NCBI RefSeq assembly: GCF_011397635.1
Contig: NC_064755.1
Location: forward strand, 23,728,559-23,792,558
Reading direction: 5' to 3'
Source of the DNA: Epinephelus fuscoguttatus
Lineage: Eukaryota; Chordata; Actinopteri; Perciformes; Serranidae
Length of the DNA: 64,000 bases
Numbering within the stretch: position 1 is the stretch's first letter; each line of letters begins with the position of its first letter. The notes below the pieces were generated by a model, which did no database searches, was not told where the DNA came from, and was given only the letters and a program-made list of their open reading frames with translations. Of this stretch, positions 14,301 through 26,000 are shown piece by piece. The translations under genes and the position numbers were made by a program.

Positions 14301-16329
14301 TTTAGGAATGTGATCACCACGACTTTGGCCTTGAAGCGTGTACCAGGGTGGAGACCTCTCACTGCGTACTTAGAGTTTTCCTCCGATGAGTTTATGTTTA
14401 AGATGTGTGTGACAGATTGTGTGTGAGTGTCGTAAAGACTCAAGGTGGATAGCTGTTGTTGTTTGTGAGGTTTCCACGTGAGGAGAGCAGTAGTCGTCGT
14501 GCTGTATACATGGAAGGAGGACAGGGAGACTGGGGCTGGACACAAATACAGAGGGGAAGGAGCACAGACTACATGAAAGATGTTAACACCATGAGCATTA
14601 TACCAAACACTATTTAAGTATGTTCATTTTCTCCATCAGGGCTGTGGTATTCAGAGTTCATGGACACTCACTGAAGTGAAAAGTCTTTGCCGCAATAGTC
14701 GTATCATTTCTGCTGGCTCTCAGTGTGATGTTATATCCTCTCGGGTCCTCGACCAACTGCAGTGAGATTTTGCAGTCAGGGGAGCATGCTGAATGATCAA
14801 TGGGATCCACATACACCTGCAGAGATGGGATTATTAATTTAGCTCCCTAACTACTGTAAATAAGTTGAACAAGAGTACATCTGCATTATCTCCTGGACCA
14901 ATATTCTCACCAGATGGTTACTTGCAGTCCTGCAGGTGACTGTGTAGGTGTCTGAATCTCTAGTGGAAGGGAAGGACTGGAACACAACTTCAACCTCAAC
15001 AGGGTTTAAATGCTTCTCACAGGTCAGGAGGACCACCTGAGAAAGAGGAAAATGACATGTGTCACAGAAGCCAAATGTACTTTGAGGTCCAGTGTGTAGG
15101 ATTAAGGGGCCTATAATGGCAGAACTTGTATATAATACTCATAACTACATTTTCATTAGTTCATAATCGCCTGGAAATGAGAACTGTTTCGATTCGTTAC
15201 CTACTGGCTGGGACAAGATGTCAAAATGATGTTAGAAAGATGTTGGACTCAGGTTGACAATATCTTATGAATGTTAACATTATTTTTGCAGACTTTAGGT
15301 TTTGGTCTCCGTACATCCCGACTAAATGACGGTATTCTATGTCGAGATGATGTTGACATGAGACATTTGAAGAATGTCGAATTTTGGTTACTTGACAACA
15401 CAAATCAAAACCAAAATATCAACGCCAGTTTTCTACATCAATTGATGGTGGGATTATACACTGTCCTGACATTGAATTCAGGTCAACTGACGTCACAACC
15501 TGGATTCAACCAAATTTTGACGTCTAAAGACATTGGTGGTCAGCTGGGCTTAAAATGAGCCATTAATATCTACATAAGACGAGGATCCTTCTACAAAGTC
15601 CGACATGTTGTTGCTACAGTAACCCAGAACGCTGGCTGTAGACATGGCAAGCCACATTTTCGTGTCAGCCACCGTAATTCTCCTACACGCAATCTGCAAC
15701 CTCACTGCGAGATGCCACTAAATCAGGCGCTTGCACAGACAGACCCCAGGTGGTAATCAGGCACCTGCCGTTATGGCTGCTGATTAAATGTCTTTTTTTA
15801 AAATATGGTACATGGCATCAATTCTAAATTAAAAGCGTGTTGTAATGTCCGCAAACTGCATTTGAGTTCTAAATCTGCGAGAACGCACAAGCCCCTGCTC
15901 CTCACTCTTCACCTTCCCTCGTCACAGTCACCACAGAGAACAGACGCAGCTCAAGTGCCCAGTGGAGTGGCATCCATGTCTCCTTGACCTGCCTTCATCG
16001 GTGACAGCCTGCCAGGTAATGAAAGTGGTTGTCCTAAGCCTTGACATTGTTTTTCACTGATGTAAAATTAAACCATTCATGGGTGTATGGGGTTTGAAAT
16101 AACTAAATACGTAAAAGTATGTGATGGGTGCCCTTTTTTCGCATGAGCACCTGCTCCCTGAAATGTCTGTGCACTGCCCTGCACTAAATCCTACACACAG
16201 GAGCTTTAAATACGATTACAATACACCTGTGAAGACAGATAAACATGATACACAGCAGAAGAGAACAGCAGGCCTTTCTCTTACCTGGCATAAAGTAGCA
16301 AGTAACCACAGACGCTCTGTTCCACCCAT
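2365..16329 (-). CDS. FN3-array protein with embedded C-type lectin-like domain; 3' end not in window
   Basis: Eighteen exons join in phase to 1,163 codons: 16285-16329, 14911-15036, 14672-14816, 14251-14535, 13923-14140, 12073-12250, 11542-11916, 11135-11446, 9641-9934, 7855-8154, 6058-6188, 5777-5906, 5532-5685, 5267-5373, 3747-3844, 3108-3276, 2660-2920, 2365-2525. Order: signal peptide (residues 1-15), a four-Cys region coded by two exons (16-105), FN3 (106-200), a C-type-lectin-like domain (201-332), then about nine FN3 domains. The first four after the lectin domain are single-exon and several later ones are split in two. Domain borders are phase 1, as in class III receptor tyrosine phosphatases (PTPRB/H/J/O/Q). 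The last visible FN3 is cut in half with a phase 0 donor, so more exons must follow; no membrane segment or phosphatase domain is in view. Position beside otogelin suggests PTPRQ kinship, but the lectin domain is not part of PTPRQ as I know it. A soluble FN3/lectin protein is the alternative. Confidence 0.85.
3845..5266. other. Intron of the FN3 gene, no exon seen
   Basis: Flanking exons are phase compatible (1 to 1), so no exon is required here, although a symmetric FN3 exon pair could be missed. Part of it (about 4.3-4.75 kb) reads like old dispersed-repeat sequence ending in cagacagatata, but I cannot name the family. Confidence 0.5.
6393..6764. mobile_element. Short inverted-repeat element, GGTCCAGTGTGTAGGATT family, copy 1
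   Basis: It begins aaaggtctggtgtgtagga and ends aaatctgacacagtggacct, which are imperfect inverted repeats of each other. Inside are the fragments agccagtgtctggttcatc and catggcggactccatgg. A longer copy of the same family is at 15.09-16.21 kb. Both are non-coding and lie in introns of the FN3 gene. Confidence 0.7.
7200..7620. repeat. Diverged tandem repeat, unit about 145-150 bp
   Basis: Repeated landmarks are (g)gtcaca-gt near 7210, 7350 and 7493, tgacctttgac-like strings, gagtccaagtgga / gaatccaagggga, and caaatttgaggaaactccctcaag / caaatttgaaaaaattccctcaag. The first unit is the most diverged. This fits a common fish intronic repeat; no coding potential. Confidence 0.65.
7855..8154 (-). 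other. FN3-like exon with a six-cysteine insert
   Basis: The single exon (phase 1 to phase 1) has FN3 hallmarks: a PVQVAVPLSVGTNSAQL start and NLSPGSEQQLRVYS near its end. Between them lies the cysteine cluster CVCPGVCDTVCEGFCGDTC, six cysteines in 19 residues, followed by WYALPAG. A further Cys is in PPYYTCPV. Ordinary FN3 domains have no such cluster. The reading frame is certain because both flanking junctions are in phase. Confidence 0.8.
8769..9610. mobile_element. Non-autonomous hAT-like element with 8-bp target duplication
   Basis: Ends are CAGTGGTTCCCAAC at the left and, read inward from the right, CACTGGTTCCCAAC (13 of 14 match). The element is flanked on both sides by the exact 8-bp duplication CTTTAAAG (8761-8768 and 9611-9618), the duplication length typical of hAT elements. 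The 842-bp interior has no transposase frame. It lies in the FN3-gene intron only about 22 bases beyond the donor of exon 9641-9934. Related ends occur at 56.7-57.0 and 60.5 kb. Confidence 0.8.
10040..10630. mobile_element. Possible retroelement fragment (LTR-like)
   Basis: Pyrimidine-rich sequence holds an aataaa (in acaataaactgtctc near 10552) followed by ggttgtgtttgcatttgggt, a style I associate with ends of fish retroelements. No reverse transcriptase frame and no clear terminal boundaries are visible, so the family is unassigned. It lies in an FN3-gene intron. Confidence 0.3.
10915..11100. mobile_element. Palindromic-ended short element, copy A
   Basis: The left end gtcatagtaagaaaagcaca and the right end agctactatgac are inverted repeats. 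The interior carries ggtattgttcacgctggctt and actgggacacttgaacagag, shared with copies near 27.0 and 61.2 kb. The right end lies about 35 bases from the donor of FN3 exon 11135-11446. Confidence 0.7.
12073..14140 (-). other. C-type lectin-like domain coded by two exons
   Basis: Exons 13923-14140 and 12073-12250 make about 131 residues. The CPTDWLANGRSCY opening gives the long-form first disulfide pair. WSNAQHSC, a WTGL core in place of WIGL, and a final FFCNIPLPFICQYQ supply the rest of the fold. The sugar and calcium signatures EPN or QPD and WND are absent: the loop after WSDGSAYNL has no such triplet, and CFAF follows. So the fold is clear, but calcium-dependent sugar binding is unlikely. 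The domain sits between FN3 domains and is bounded by phase 1 introns, so it is a shufflable module. Confidence 0.88.
12251..13922. other. Intron splitting the lectin-like domain
   Basis: AT-rich, with no exon-like frame and no repeat I can name. Flanking exons join in phase 0 within the lectin-like fold. Confidence 0.6.
15089..16213. mobile_element. GGTCCAGTGTGTAGGATT family, copy 2, interrupted by a nested insertion
   Basis: It begins ggtccagtgtgtaggatta and ends aatcctacacacaggagctt (inverted). Recognisable internal blocks are cataactacattttcattag, tctacataagacgaggatcc and ttctcctacacgcaatctgc. Between about 15200 and 15549 the family sequence is broken by about 350 bp of unrelated repeat-like DNA (atgttgacatgagacattt, ttgacgtctaaagacattgg). 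The outer element fills most of intron 1 of the FN3 gene. Confidence 0.65.
16285..16329 (-). CDS. Exon 1 of the FN3/lectin gene, short signal peptide
   Basis: ATG at 16329-16327 follows in-frame TGA codons. The exon reads MGGTERLWLLATLCQ and ends CAG|GTAAGAG in phase 0, matching exon 2, which starts Val-Val-Leu-Leu-Thr-Cys at 15036. The hydrophobic core is short (WLLATLC) but continues into VVLL across the junction, which makes a plausible signal peptide. I chose this start because no other upstream ATG joins exon 2 in frame. Confidence 0.6.
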
Positions 16330-17387
16330 TGGAAATGTCACTCCATGTCATCACGCACACCTTCCAGCAGTCACTGATCCACTACGGTCACTTCCAAGGA
16401 GACAAACAGCAGATCCTAGCAGTGCTTACAGCCATTGGTAGGCTCATACACCAACCCAAGACATTTGCCTTGTGTGTAAACATCTGCTGTGGAAAGTCCC
16501 AAACTATTTGGGTCACTGAGGCAAAGCTGCAGTATCAAAAAGTGTGTAACTTTTTTAGACTTAAAAAAGTCTTTGAAAGTAGCTTACATATTCCAAGCTG
16601 TCTTAAATCCTGAGAAAATCTGGTCTTGGTTTCACTTCAGTTTTACGCAAAGCCTGGAATTTGAATTTCGCGCGCACTTGAAGTCAGCGTCCAGTGGCTG
16701 TTACCTCCGAGAGGCAAACCCTTATGTGAAGGAGAGAGAGAGATGTATGAGTTCAACCCAATTTGTTCTGGCTCTTTGTTGGGATAAGAGCAGTTCACCA
16801 TGGCAACCACGGGCACATGGCCACTCCAGTGCCTGGGCTCCTGAGGAGAGGAGAGAGGAGAAGAGAAGAGGAGAGGAGGGGAGGCTGGGGATGTGGGGGC
16901 ATACTGAGGAGGAAAAGAGAGGGATAAGAGAGATGTGGACAGGCTTTGTGGGAAATTGAGATGTTAAAACCAGCAGCTTCACGCCTCCGGATGACCAACA
17001 GTCAGACAGCCACTTACAGTCTTAGACAGGTCTAAGATTTCTTTTCATAACCTCGAAAATAAACACTGGTGCAGTGGTGAGAACGGTTTGGCTCGGATGT
17101 GGGGTGTGGTGGAAGCGTAGGCCCGCGTGGAATGACAGGAATGTGAAAGGGAGAAATGATTGACAGACAGAGAGCTGAGTCCACTGAGGGGTTCTGTTAT
17201 GAAGAGGTGACTCCCACACGGCAATAACCTCCCAGAGGTGAAACACAAACACGTGTCAGCACTGCGAACGCTGAATCAGGATGAGTGTGTGCGTTTAATA
17301 AGGGTTTGAGGATGAAAATACCCAAAGGGGGTGTGAAAAGGACACACTGCAGGTCATGAGGACAGAGACAAAGACACTGTTAAATCT
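16330..17387. other. Intergenic and promoter region of the FN3/lectin gene
   Basis: About 1 kb lies between the FN3 start codon and the probable poly(A) site of otog. It holds a purine-rich GA tract near 16840-16890. The 156-codon plus-strand frame at 16489-16959 passes through this tract and has no family resemblance, so I do not call it a gene. No TATA box is obvious. Confidence 0.5.
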
Positions 17388-17393
17388 TTTATT
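17388..17393 (-). terminator. Probable poly(A) signal of otog
   Basis: AATAAA on the minus strand (TTTATT on the plus strand), about 550 bases beyond the TAA stop at 17941. It is the first exact AATAAA I see downstream of that stop. Confidence 0.5.
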
Positions 17394-17940
17394 CCCCTAC
17401 TTCAAAATACAGAAACTACAAAAAAAGCGCAAAGGTCACATTTTCGAAACTCATTAAACTTTTCTAAGGACACAAAGCTTCGTATTACACTTTCATTTGC
17501 ACAAAGGCTAAATGTATTTCCTAGGACAAACCAAAATGCATATACAGAGTTTGAACCCAATAGCAGATATAAAAAATGCAACAACTTCTGTGTCAACATG
17601 ATATCAATTGTTAATATACAGTAGGATAAAAGGCTAATGGCATCGTATCATCACTTGAGAGCACTAGAAAGCTGACTGGGTTGGCACTGCAGGTCTTAAA
17701 GAAAATAAAGACTAATGTGCATATAAAAACTACTTCAAAACAACCTCCCACTTAACATCAGTTATTTTCAATATCTTTAAGTTACAGCTATGACTCAGGG
17801 TCAGTGTAAAGTGTACCATAGTGACAAATAAAATGAAACATGGCTGGCTTTTATGCTTGTTAAAAAATCAAACCCTCCTCATTTATCCATCTATTCATAC
17901 ATTCTCTGTATTTGTTGTGCTCTCGTATATTATTTTGTTT

Positions 17941-20009
17941 TTAGTTCCATTGGCAGGAACAGTCCAGAGGTTCTTGGAAGTTGTACTCCACGACTGTGGC
18001 GTTGCGAGAGCAGTAGAGTGTGACAGAGCGGGTTTGGAGTCCGCTCTCCCGGCAGCACTTACAGAACCGGGCGTGACTGTTGATGTTAAAGTTGAATATG
18101 GTGGCAGATGGGCATTTCCCATCACAAGAGTAGACTGTTACCTATAAGAGGAAGGGAGATGATGACATCAAGAAGTATAAAGCAATAATTGTCGTTTAAA
18201 ATAATGTTTATTTGCCAACTTAGCCTCTTCATTTTAGGTTAGCATCTCTCCTGTCTCACCGGTGCGTTGCTCCTGCAGTCATCTTTTCTAATGGTCGTCC
18301 GAATGGCCACACGTTTGCATGTCTTAGCATCCTCTTTACCTACACACACGTTCACACAGAATTAAGACGCATACACAGAGCAACACTCAGAAGTCACTCC
18401 AGACACCAGTACTTTCAGAGCAATAACATCACTGACACAACATGCCATTTAACATCAGAAAACATAAAGATGCAAGTTCAAGCACATACAAAGAAATGTG
18501 CACACACACAAACATACTGGCAAACATATGCTCAAACACAAACACATTCTTTGATCGTTGTACCGCAGAGATCTGTCACTCACACAACCCTGAAAGACCT
18601 ATTGAGCAGGGCTCTTTGTTGCCCAGCAGTAGGAGCTCGCTTTGATTGACAGTTGGGTGACGGGGGGCACAGTTCTCTCAGCAGAGATCTGGCTCTCCTA
18701 TTGGCTACTGACCTAAACTTAACCTTACTTTTAAGCCAATCAAAGCTGGTGTAAAGGATTCTGTGTAAGGCTGGAATGTGTGAAAGGAGTAGATGAACTC
18801 CAGTTTCTTTTTAATGGATAACTGGAGCTCATTTTATCTCACAATTTGATTTGTTAAAGGCTCTCTCTTTTATATCCTCTCTATCATATTTAACATTGCA
18901 TATTTGAGGTTTTGATGTTGTTCATGTACTGTGTTTGGGGATTAATCAGTGGAAGGAAGAAAATGAAAAGACAAGACACACCAACATAAAAATAGACTCA
19001 CACCACACACATTCACGCAAAGCTTGAAAGTGCAAGTGAATGAGTCACTGAGTGTCAGGATGCCAGAGAATCACAATAAGGTGGTGGTACCTGTGTCACA
19101 GTTAGTACTACCAGTGGGTGTTACAGGATTAACGGTAAATGGTAAAACACCCACTCCAGAACCTTGGAGCATCGTCAGGATCACAGCAGTCCGGTTCAAA
19201 GAACGTCAGGAGAACACACACACAAGGTTATGCTTGGTTCAGAAAACACAGTTCACTGTCACACACAAACACACACAGGACGGAATCAGTGCAGCTGGCA
19301 TGCACATGGATTTCGCTTCTTCTTTGGGCCACTCCGGGCAGCCAGCCAAGGAACTCAGTCATTTGATGTACTACAAAGAGCAGCACAGCAGGGCAAATTC
19401 TAACCCCTGCACCATCTCGCATCCTCATTGGTAAAACGCTCACCGTGGCGCACCCTGATTGGACAAACTGCAAGGTCACGGCAAAAGCAGGCAAGCGGGC
19501 GAGGCTGCAATGCCGAATCCACAGCGAGAGAAAATGTCACCACTGCATGTTTTTAAAGCTTTAATCCGCACAACAAAAATATCTTATTACTGAACATCAT
19601 TTTGTAAAGTAGACATGAAGAACACTTTGCATGTCAGCGTCTTGAAACCACAAGCTCAGGAAGTTGTATGTTAAATTAGTAATTATATTAAATGTTGTCA
19701 TATCCACCAAATATTCCTTCTGTCTGAGCTGTGCAGGCTCTTGAATATGCAAACAGATGATTTGAGGCCAAACTTTGAAAGCCAGGGATTGTGGGAAATG
19801 TAGTGAAAGGCCAACAACAGACTTTATCTCCACCCTCTACAACAGGCCACACCCCCATCCACTCAGCCAATAAGCCCATCCACTGCCAGGCAACAAGGCG
19901 CTCACCCCTCCGATTGGCAGCTCAAAGCAATACCAGTAGCATCAAATAAACTGGGAAACTCACATGTCCTGCAGCAACCGTCCACATAGCTCTGAACCAC
20001 ACCGCCACT
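17941..20009 (-). other. otog: otog C-terminal cystine knot (CTCK)
   Basis: Exons 19964-20009, 18260-18339 and 17941-18141 read [60 protein letters not shown] and end DCSCQWN-stop. The Cys spacing (CxGxC, CxCC, final CSC) is that of the mucin and VWF dimerisation knot, so the protein probably forms C-terminal disulfide dimers. Confidence 0.92.
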
Positions 20010-23000
20010 CTGCAAGAAGACAGTAAGACAAGAGACCGAGGTTAAAGCTTAAGATGGTGACTTTTGGTCACTACATCCTGACAGTATAACATGAGACTGT
20101 TAAAAAAAATCATGTTCCCCTGCCTCCTCCTAGTGCTCCTATTGGCATTTGCATGAATCCATCAATGAAAACAACCAATCAGAGCAGAGACGTCTCTAAC
20201 ACAGCTGTAAATCATGTCAATCACTGCTTGTGAACTGCAGTCAAACTGTCAAACTGGGCAGCGCTGATCAATATGAGTCAAGATTCTGTAACTGCATTGC
20301 CTGCTTCTCACCTCAAATGTTGTCAGGAAAATTCAGATATATATTATATTTACAGGTCCTGACCTGAATACACTCTGTGTCATTAAAAGGTGGGCAAACC
20401 ACCCCAGAGGCAAGTATCACCGCTCCCACTGCTGTTTCCATGCAGTCGTAACGTGTGCAGTTCTCCACCCAGGAACTCCCTGCCTGCACACAAAATCAGA
20501 ATCAGTACTGCTCAAAAAGTGGAGCATTGAGCACGTGTGAATGTGTTTGTCCTTACAACGAAAAGCTCTGTTGTCCCGTTTTCGTTGGTGAAAGTACAGG
20601 AGACATTTTTGCAGGAGCCACAGCACACCTGAGGGTCCGTGGATGTTACGTACACCTGGTGCTAAAAAGATGAGGGGAATGCAGACGTTAAGGTTGAGCA
20701 CAAGATGCAGAAGGGAGGATAAGTGGATGGGGCATGGTGTAAAACATAAAATACTGCTTTTCACAATGACTATGTGATCTATCAAAATATTACATTAAAT
20801 GTGTTTGGATACATACTGGCCCACATTTTTGAGAGCAGTTGACAGAGGTAATTTCCATGGCATAGAAGCCAGAGTCTGGATCCTTGTGATGAAGGCAGTG
20901 GACGGTGTAACACAGCTCCCCTTCAAAATACTGAACCAGAGACTGGCCTGGGCCCAGCACTGTTACCCCTTGGAAAAGACACACCTCTGCCTTCTCTATA
21001 CACACACAAAAACATACGATAATATTCATGCTGTACCATAAGTGACAAATACAAAAATTTCCTAAGATTTTTTTTTTTTTTTTGTCTTTGTTTGATAGTT
21101 CAGGTATGACAGTAAGGACACAGCCTTAGTACATGAGGCGCATGCTCTACCAGGTGACCTCCTGGGCACCCTAGGATTTAAGACTTTTTTTTTTAAATCA
21201 TCTGCAGGAACCCTGCTAATTGTCCCACTAGTGTCAGGTGTGAGTCTGTGAGCTTTCATGCTTGTGTTACACATACGGCACATATGCTGAGGACAACCGC
21301 AGTTGGTACTGCTGTCTGGAACCTCGACCACCACTTCCCCCTGAGAGAAAAACAAATTGCTGACTTAACAGAATTTTCTCTCTTTTTCTTCTTAATAGCA
21401 AAGACCTGATTAGACAGTGACTTGTGATGCAGCTTTTTGCTGACTTACCACCTGACAGATGGGGAGAGAGCTGTCCTCACATTGGCATTCTGGGAGTGAC
21501 AGAGAGAAAGTTAAAGAGAGAGGTGGCGTGAAGTTTATGTAAGTATGTGACAGGCATAATAACTTCAAGATAAGATCAATCCAGTCATCAACTCAACACA
21601 CATCAGCAACAAACAGGATGTATATGTATGTATGAGAGTGTTTTTGAGCGTGTACCGCAGTGCTGCTGCGGGCAGCAATGCCCCGGGATAGCAGTTTGAA
21701 CCAAAGTGAGACCAGGTGCACAGGTCACAGATGATTCAGGGCACAGGTTGACATCACATACTGCAACACATGAGAGAAAGTATAAAGATGACTTTGAAGG
21801 TACACACACATATATACACACACTCTCACACACTTACCACAATGGTACTGTGGACAGCAGCTGCTGATAGTGTTTAGATCCACGGCCAGAATTTCTCCAT
21901 GTGAGCATGTTGGAATAGGTTCAATACATGACTCACACACTGCCCCAACAGAAAACACAAACAACAAATTCAGTTCTGTTGCTGTAATTGATGGTGGTGC
22001 CAAAGATGGAGACACAGCAGATGGCCTGCCTCATACCAAAGATTTAAGTTTTAGACTGACCCGTGAACCACAATTAAAACTTACCACACAGGTAAGAGTA
22101 GCAGCAGGATTTCTCCCCCCTGACCTCCACTAGGAACTGATCTTCCCTGCAGTTGGGGGCGGACACAGGTGGGCATGCCATGGGGTCACACTCTGAGGAA
22201 GACCAGTCACAGCAAAGTGTTTAGTGAAAGTAAAAGTCCAGGCCAAATGTCACACTAAACAAAAAGTTTACAACAAAACTTTGCAGGCAAGAGTTGAGAA
22301 ATTAAAATTTGTTTTCACCACATCTGTACTCGGGGCAGCAGGACAGAGCGCTGTAACCGATCACCAGTCTGTTTCCATTATCACAAGGTGGAGCTTCGCT
22401 GTCACAGATGGTCATGTTGCACTCTGACAAGTAGTGAAGGAGCAAAAAAGGCAATAAGGAAATATAGCTGAATGGGTCATATGTTCACTGAAATGTAATG
22501 ATTTCTGTTTTCTGTTATTCTCACGTCTTTACAGTGAACAAAGGATCCAAAAAAGGTGAGCATTCTTTATGAAGATTGGGGAATGCTCAGCACTCCCCAG
22601 ACACATGCATTTTTGCTAGGGGTGTGCCATATTATCTCATTCACGATAATACCAGCATAAATTTTAATATGATATGAAAAATCCATATCGTGATACTTAC
22701 AATATTTCCACTTGTTGACAAATTGACATCATACTGTTTCCCACAGCAACAACAAGCATGGCTGAAAGCGAAATTATTACTCACTCTGCGGTGGTTCCAA
22801 AAAGAGGAGCAGCTTCAGTAGTGTGGAATAAACTGTGGTATCGTTAGGCCTGGGCATCCTGAATGTTTTATGAACAGCTCCGGACTTCTCAGACTCTTTC
22901 AGTGAGTTACAGCTCAGAGGGAATTCATGTTATCGCACGTATTGCCCACCCTTTATTTTTGCTAAAACCACAATATTGTAAACACTGATGAGTAGCGTGC

Positions 23001-26000
23001 CTGCACTGTTTTAGTGAAAATGCATATGTTAGGGCAGTACTGAACATACAACTAGATAAATGAAACTTCGATTATACTGCGTGAGCTGTGTGAGAGTTTG
23101 TGAGCGGCTGTTTTGTTACAGTTTTGTTGTTTTTAAACGCAGCCCCCCACCGTGACGACAATTCATCAAGAATGTTTGAATTCTTTGTTCACTGTGGAGT
23201 CATGTGAGAAAAACAAAGTTTTCTTCACAAGTTTTATGTAAAACAGGGTGAGTATTTGACACACAAATTATCATTTGGGGAGGCGGTGAAGTATTCCTTT
23301 AAAAGCAGAACAAAGGGAGAAGATTAAACCACCATCTCTCAAATACAGCCTCCAGAAGTTTGTTTTTTGGATCAGATGCTTTGCTTGGCAAAGACTTTAA
23401 TCTCTAAACTTACCACAGATCTTCTTTGGGCAGCAGGCTCCTTCTTCCAGTACATCCAGTACATACTCTCCCTCCCTCTCACACAGTGGCGTCGGCACAG
23501 AGTTGCAGTCTGGCTCGACAGCCACCACAGAGCCATTCTCCATACACTTGTACAGACAGCAGCTGCGAGAGGAGCCATTCCACACCTCGCCCGGGGCCCG
23601 GGGGTTGCCATCATTATCTGTGCACACTGGATACATCAGAACCAAGTAAATACACCGTATGTGAGTCTAGGAGTGATATAAGGCACAGTCCAAAACTGAT
23701 TCAGACTCTCTGACAGTGCAGCTTTCGTCACAAAGGCATGTAATTACTCTGTCACTCACCACAACGGTCCTCAGTTACACAGTAAGGGGAGTCAGCGCGG
23801 TGCAGGATGGTTCCACTGCGGCACACACACTCCTCTCTGATGAAGGAGCAGGTGGTCTCCTCATAGTACTCTCTGTTCAGACAGGTGCGACTGGCGCAGG
23901 TGCTCACACATGGCTGATACTCCTTACCGGGGGGACAGCGCAATGCTACAGGATGACAGGCACTTAGCAATGCATGAGCAAATGGGAAACACGAATGGGT
24001 ACATCTGTGTTATGTGTGTGTCATTTCTTTGCCCGTGTCTCCTTACGGCAGAAGTTGTGTCGTCTCCAGCTGATGCACACTTGATGTGTGTAGCAGACCG
24101 CCACGTACGCAGCCAGGAAGTCACATTGATGATCCTTGTAGTGCAGATCCCCCGCCCACATGATGTCGCAGAACTGCTCTGGTGGGACCTGCAAACTCAC
24201 AAGCAGGGCAAATTCAGTTAGGGCTTTCATTATTTTCATTATAGATTAATCTGTTGATTTTTTCAGATCACACAATTGATGGTTTGGTCTTTAAAATGTC
24301 AGAAAAAAGGTTAAAAATTGAAATGTCACACAGTGATGTTATCAAATAACACTGTAGCTACCTTGCTGTGGCATGGCATGAAGGCTCTCTGGTAGAGCAT
24401 GGAGAGACAGGTGGAGCAGTCCCCGATAGTGCAGTTGTCTCCGACTCTGCGTGTGTGTTCGGTTTCATCTGTGGTGTGGACTCTCCAAGCCTGCAGGAAG
24501 AGCACCATGTCTCCCACCTCTCTGACAACTGTCCCATTGGGCAGCTTCAGGTCATCTTCTGGGTTCCCGTCACAACAACCTGACATAACGGGCAGACAGA
24601 TGGCCAGTGTAGGTGTGTGTGTGAGTTATATCGCTGCATTGTCAGCTAGAAATATATATGTGAAGCAAGATGATGTCTGTGTGAAACTGCTTCATTAAAC
24701 TACATGGCTCTCAACATCTCAAACTGTCATATCCCATAAGGACTCACGTCAAAGTGATGCTGCTGTTTAGACATTAAACCTTTAGGTGGTAACAGCTAGC
24801 GCTTAGATAAATGACGCTGGTGCTGATCTGGTCAAAGCTAGTGTGTGTGTGTTTGTGTAGACTCACCACACAGTCCTCGAGTTGGCACAGATGCATTATA
24901 AGGAGCGTTGTACTGCAGCACCATGATGCCAGTGCTGTGATACCACTGTATGCTGATCCCGCCAGGTGTGTGGATCAGATACATGCTGCCTGTGTCTTCC
25001 ACGTAAAGAGAGTGACGGGAAAATGGAAGCCTAGCAGGTCGGTAGTTTACTGTCACCTAGACAAAGATGGACAGACAGGCACAGAAGAACCACTTTATTT
25101 GTGTGGAATAAGTTGAACTTGTGGCACTGAATTAAGTAAAAAGACTCACCTTGCGATCCAGTCGGTTGATAATGATTCTATAGGAGGAGGTAGTAATGTT
25201 CAGCTTCTTAAAACACAGACCAGATGTTCCACCTGTAGGACTCTGTAGGGTAATAAAATTAGAAAATGTAATGATACAAGATAATATTTATTGAATAAGT
25301 GGCAACTTTCGATTTTGATGCAAACAAACTTGACCCTTCTCTAAGCCCCTCCCTAGAACAACCACCAGTCTCCAATATCTGAGTTTAAGTAAATGCAGGA
25401 AGATATGGTTGGGCCACGAGAAGACACAGGACTGATTTCACCCAGCTGTCTTTCGCTGTCCGTGGGCAGCTCTGCTCTCTCCCAGCCCTGGCAGCTTTCC
25501 ATGCAGCCTTGATCTCCTGGACCCAGCCGCACACAGCAGCTTGTTTTCCTGCTGAATGTGTGTGTAGGATTACTTCCAGTAGAAGACACACTGATCAGCT
25601 GCAGATGGATGCGGGTTGATTATTGAAGCATGTTTTGTTTAATAGCTAATATTAAGTCGTGTTTGATTGTGTGAGGGACTGATTAAATCTGACTTAACCC
25701 AAATATTTACCGGTGCTTACAAGTATCACGTGAATGCCTGCAGCTACCAACTTCTCTGAAAGTGCTTAATCTGCAGACAAACATGTCCACATTTAAGACC
25801 AGTCATGCAAGTGCAGCATACAAAATCACCTAGTTTAAAAGTCACTAAAATCACTCGCTTCAAGCCCCAAACAAAAAGCCACATAAGTCAGCAATGCTAA
25901 GTAATGGGCTTATGATCAGACACTCATATCATGTTTCTTCTTCTTCCGCCCTTGCCAGACAGGCCTAACAACAGTAACCAAGAGGGGTGGGCCTTAGCGA

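Noticed and set aside
16489-16959. 156-codon plus-strand frame
   Set aside because: It runs through a GA-rich low-complexity tract and resembles no family; it lies in the promoter region of a minus-strand gene.
19024-19434. 136-codon plus-strand frame within an otog intron
   Set aside because: Composition follows CA-repeat DNA, and three frames are open over the same stretch, a sign of low complexity rather than coding.
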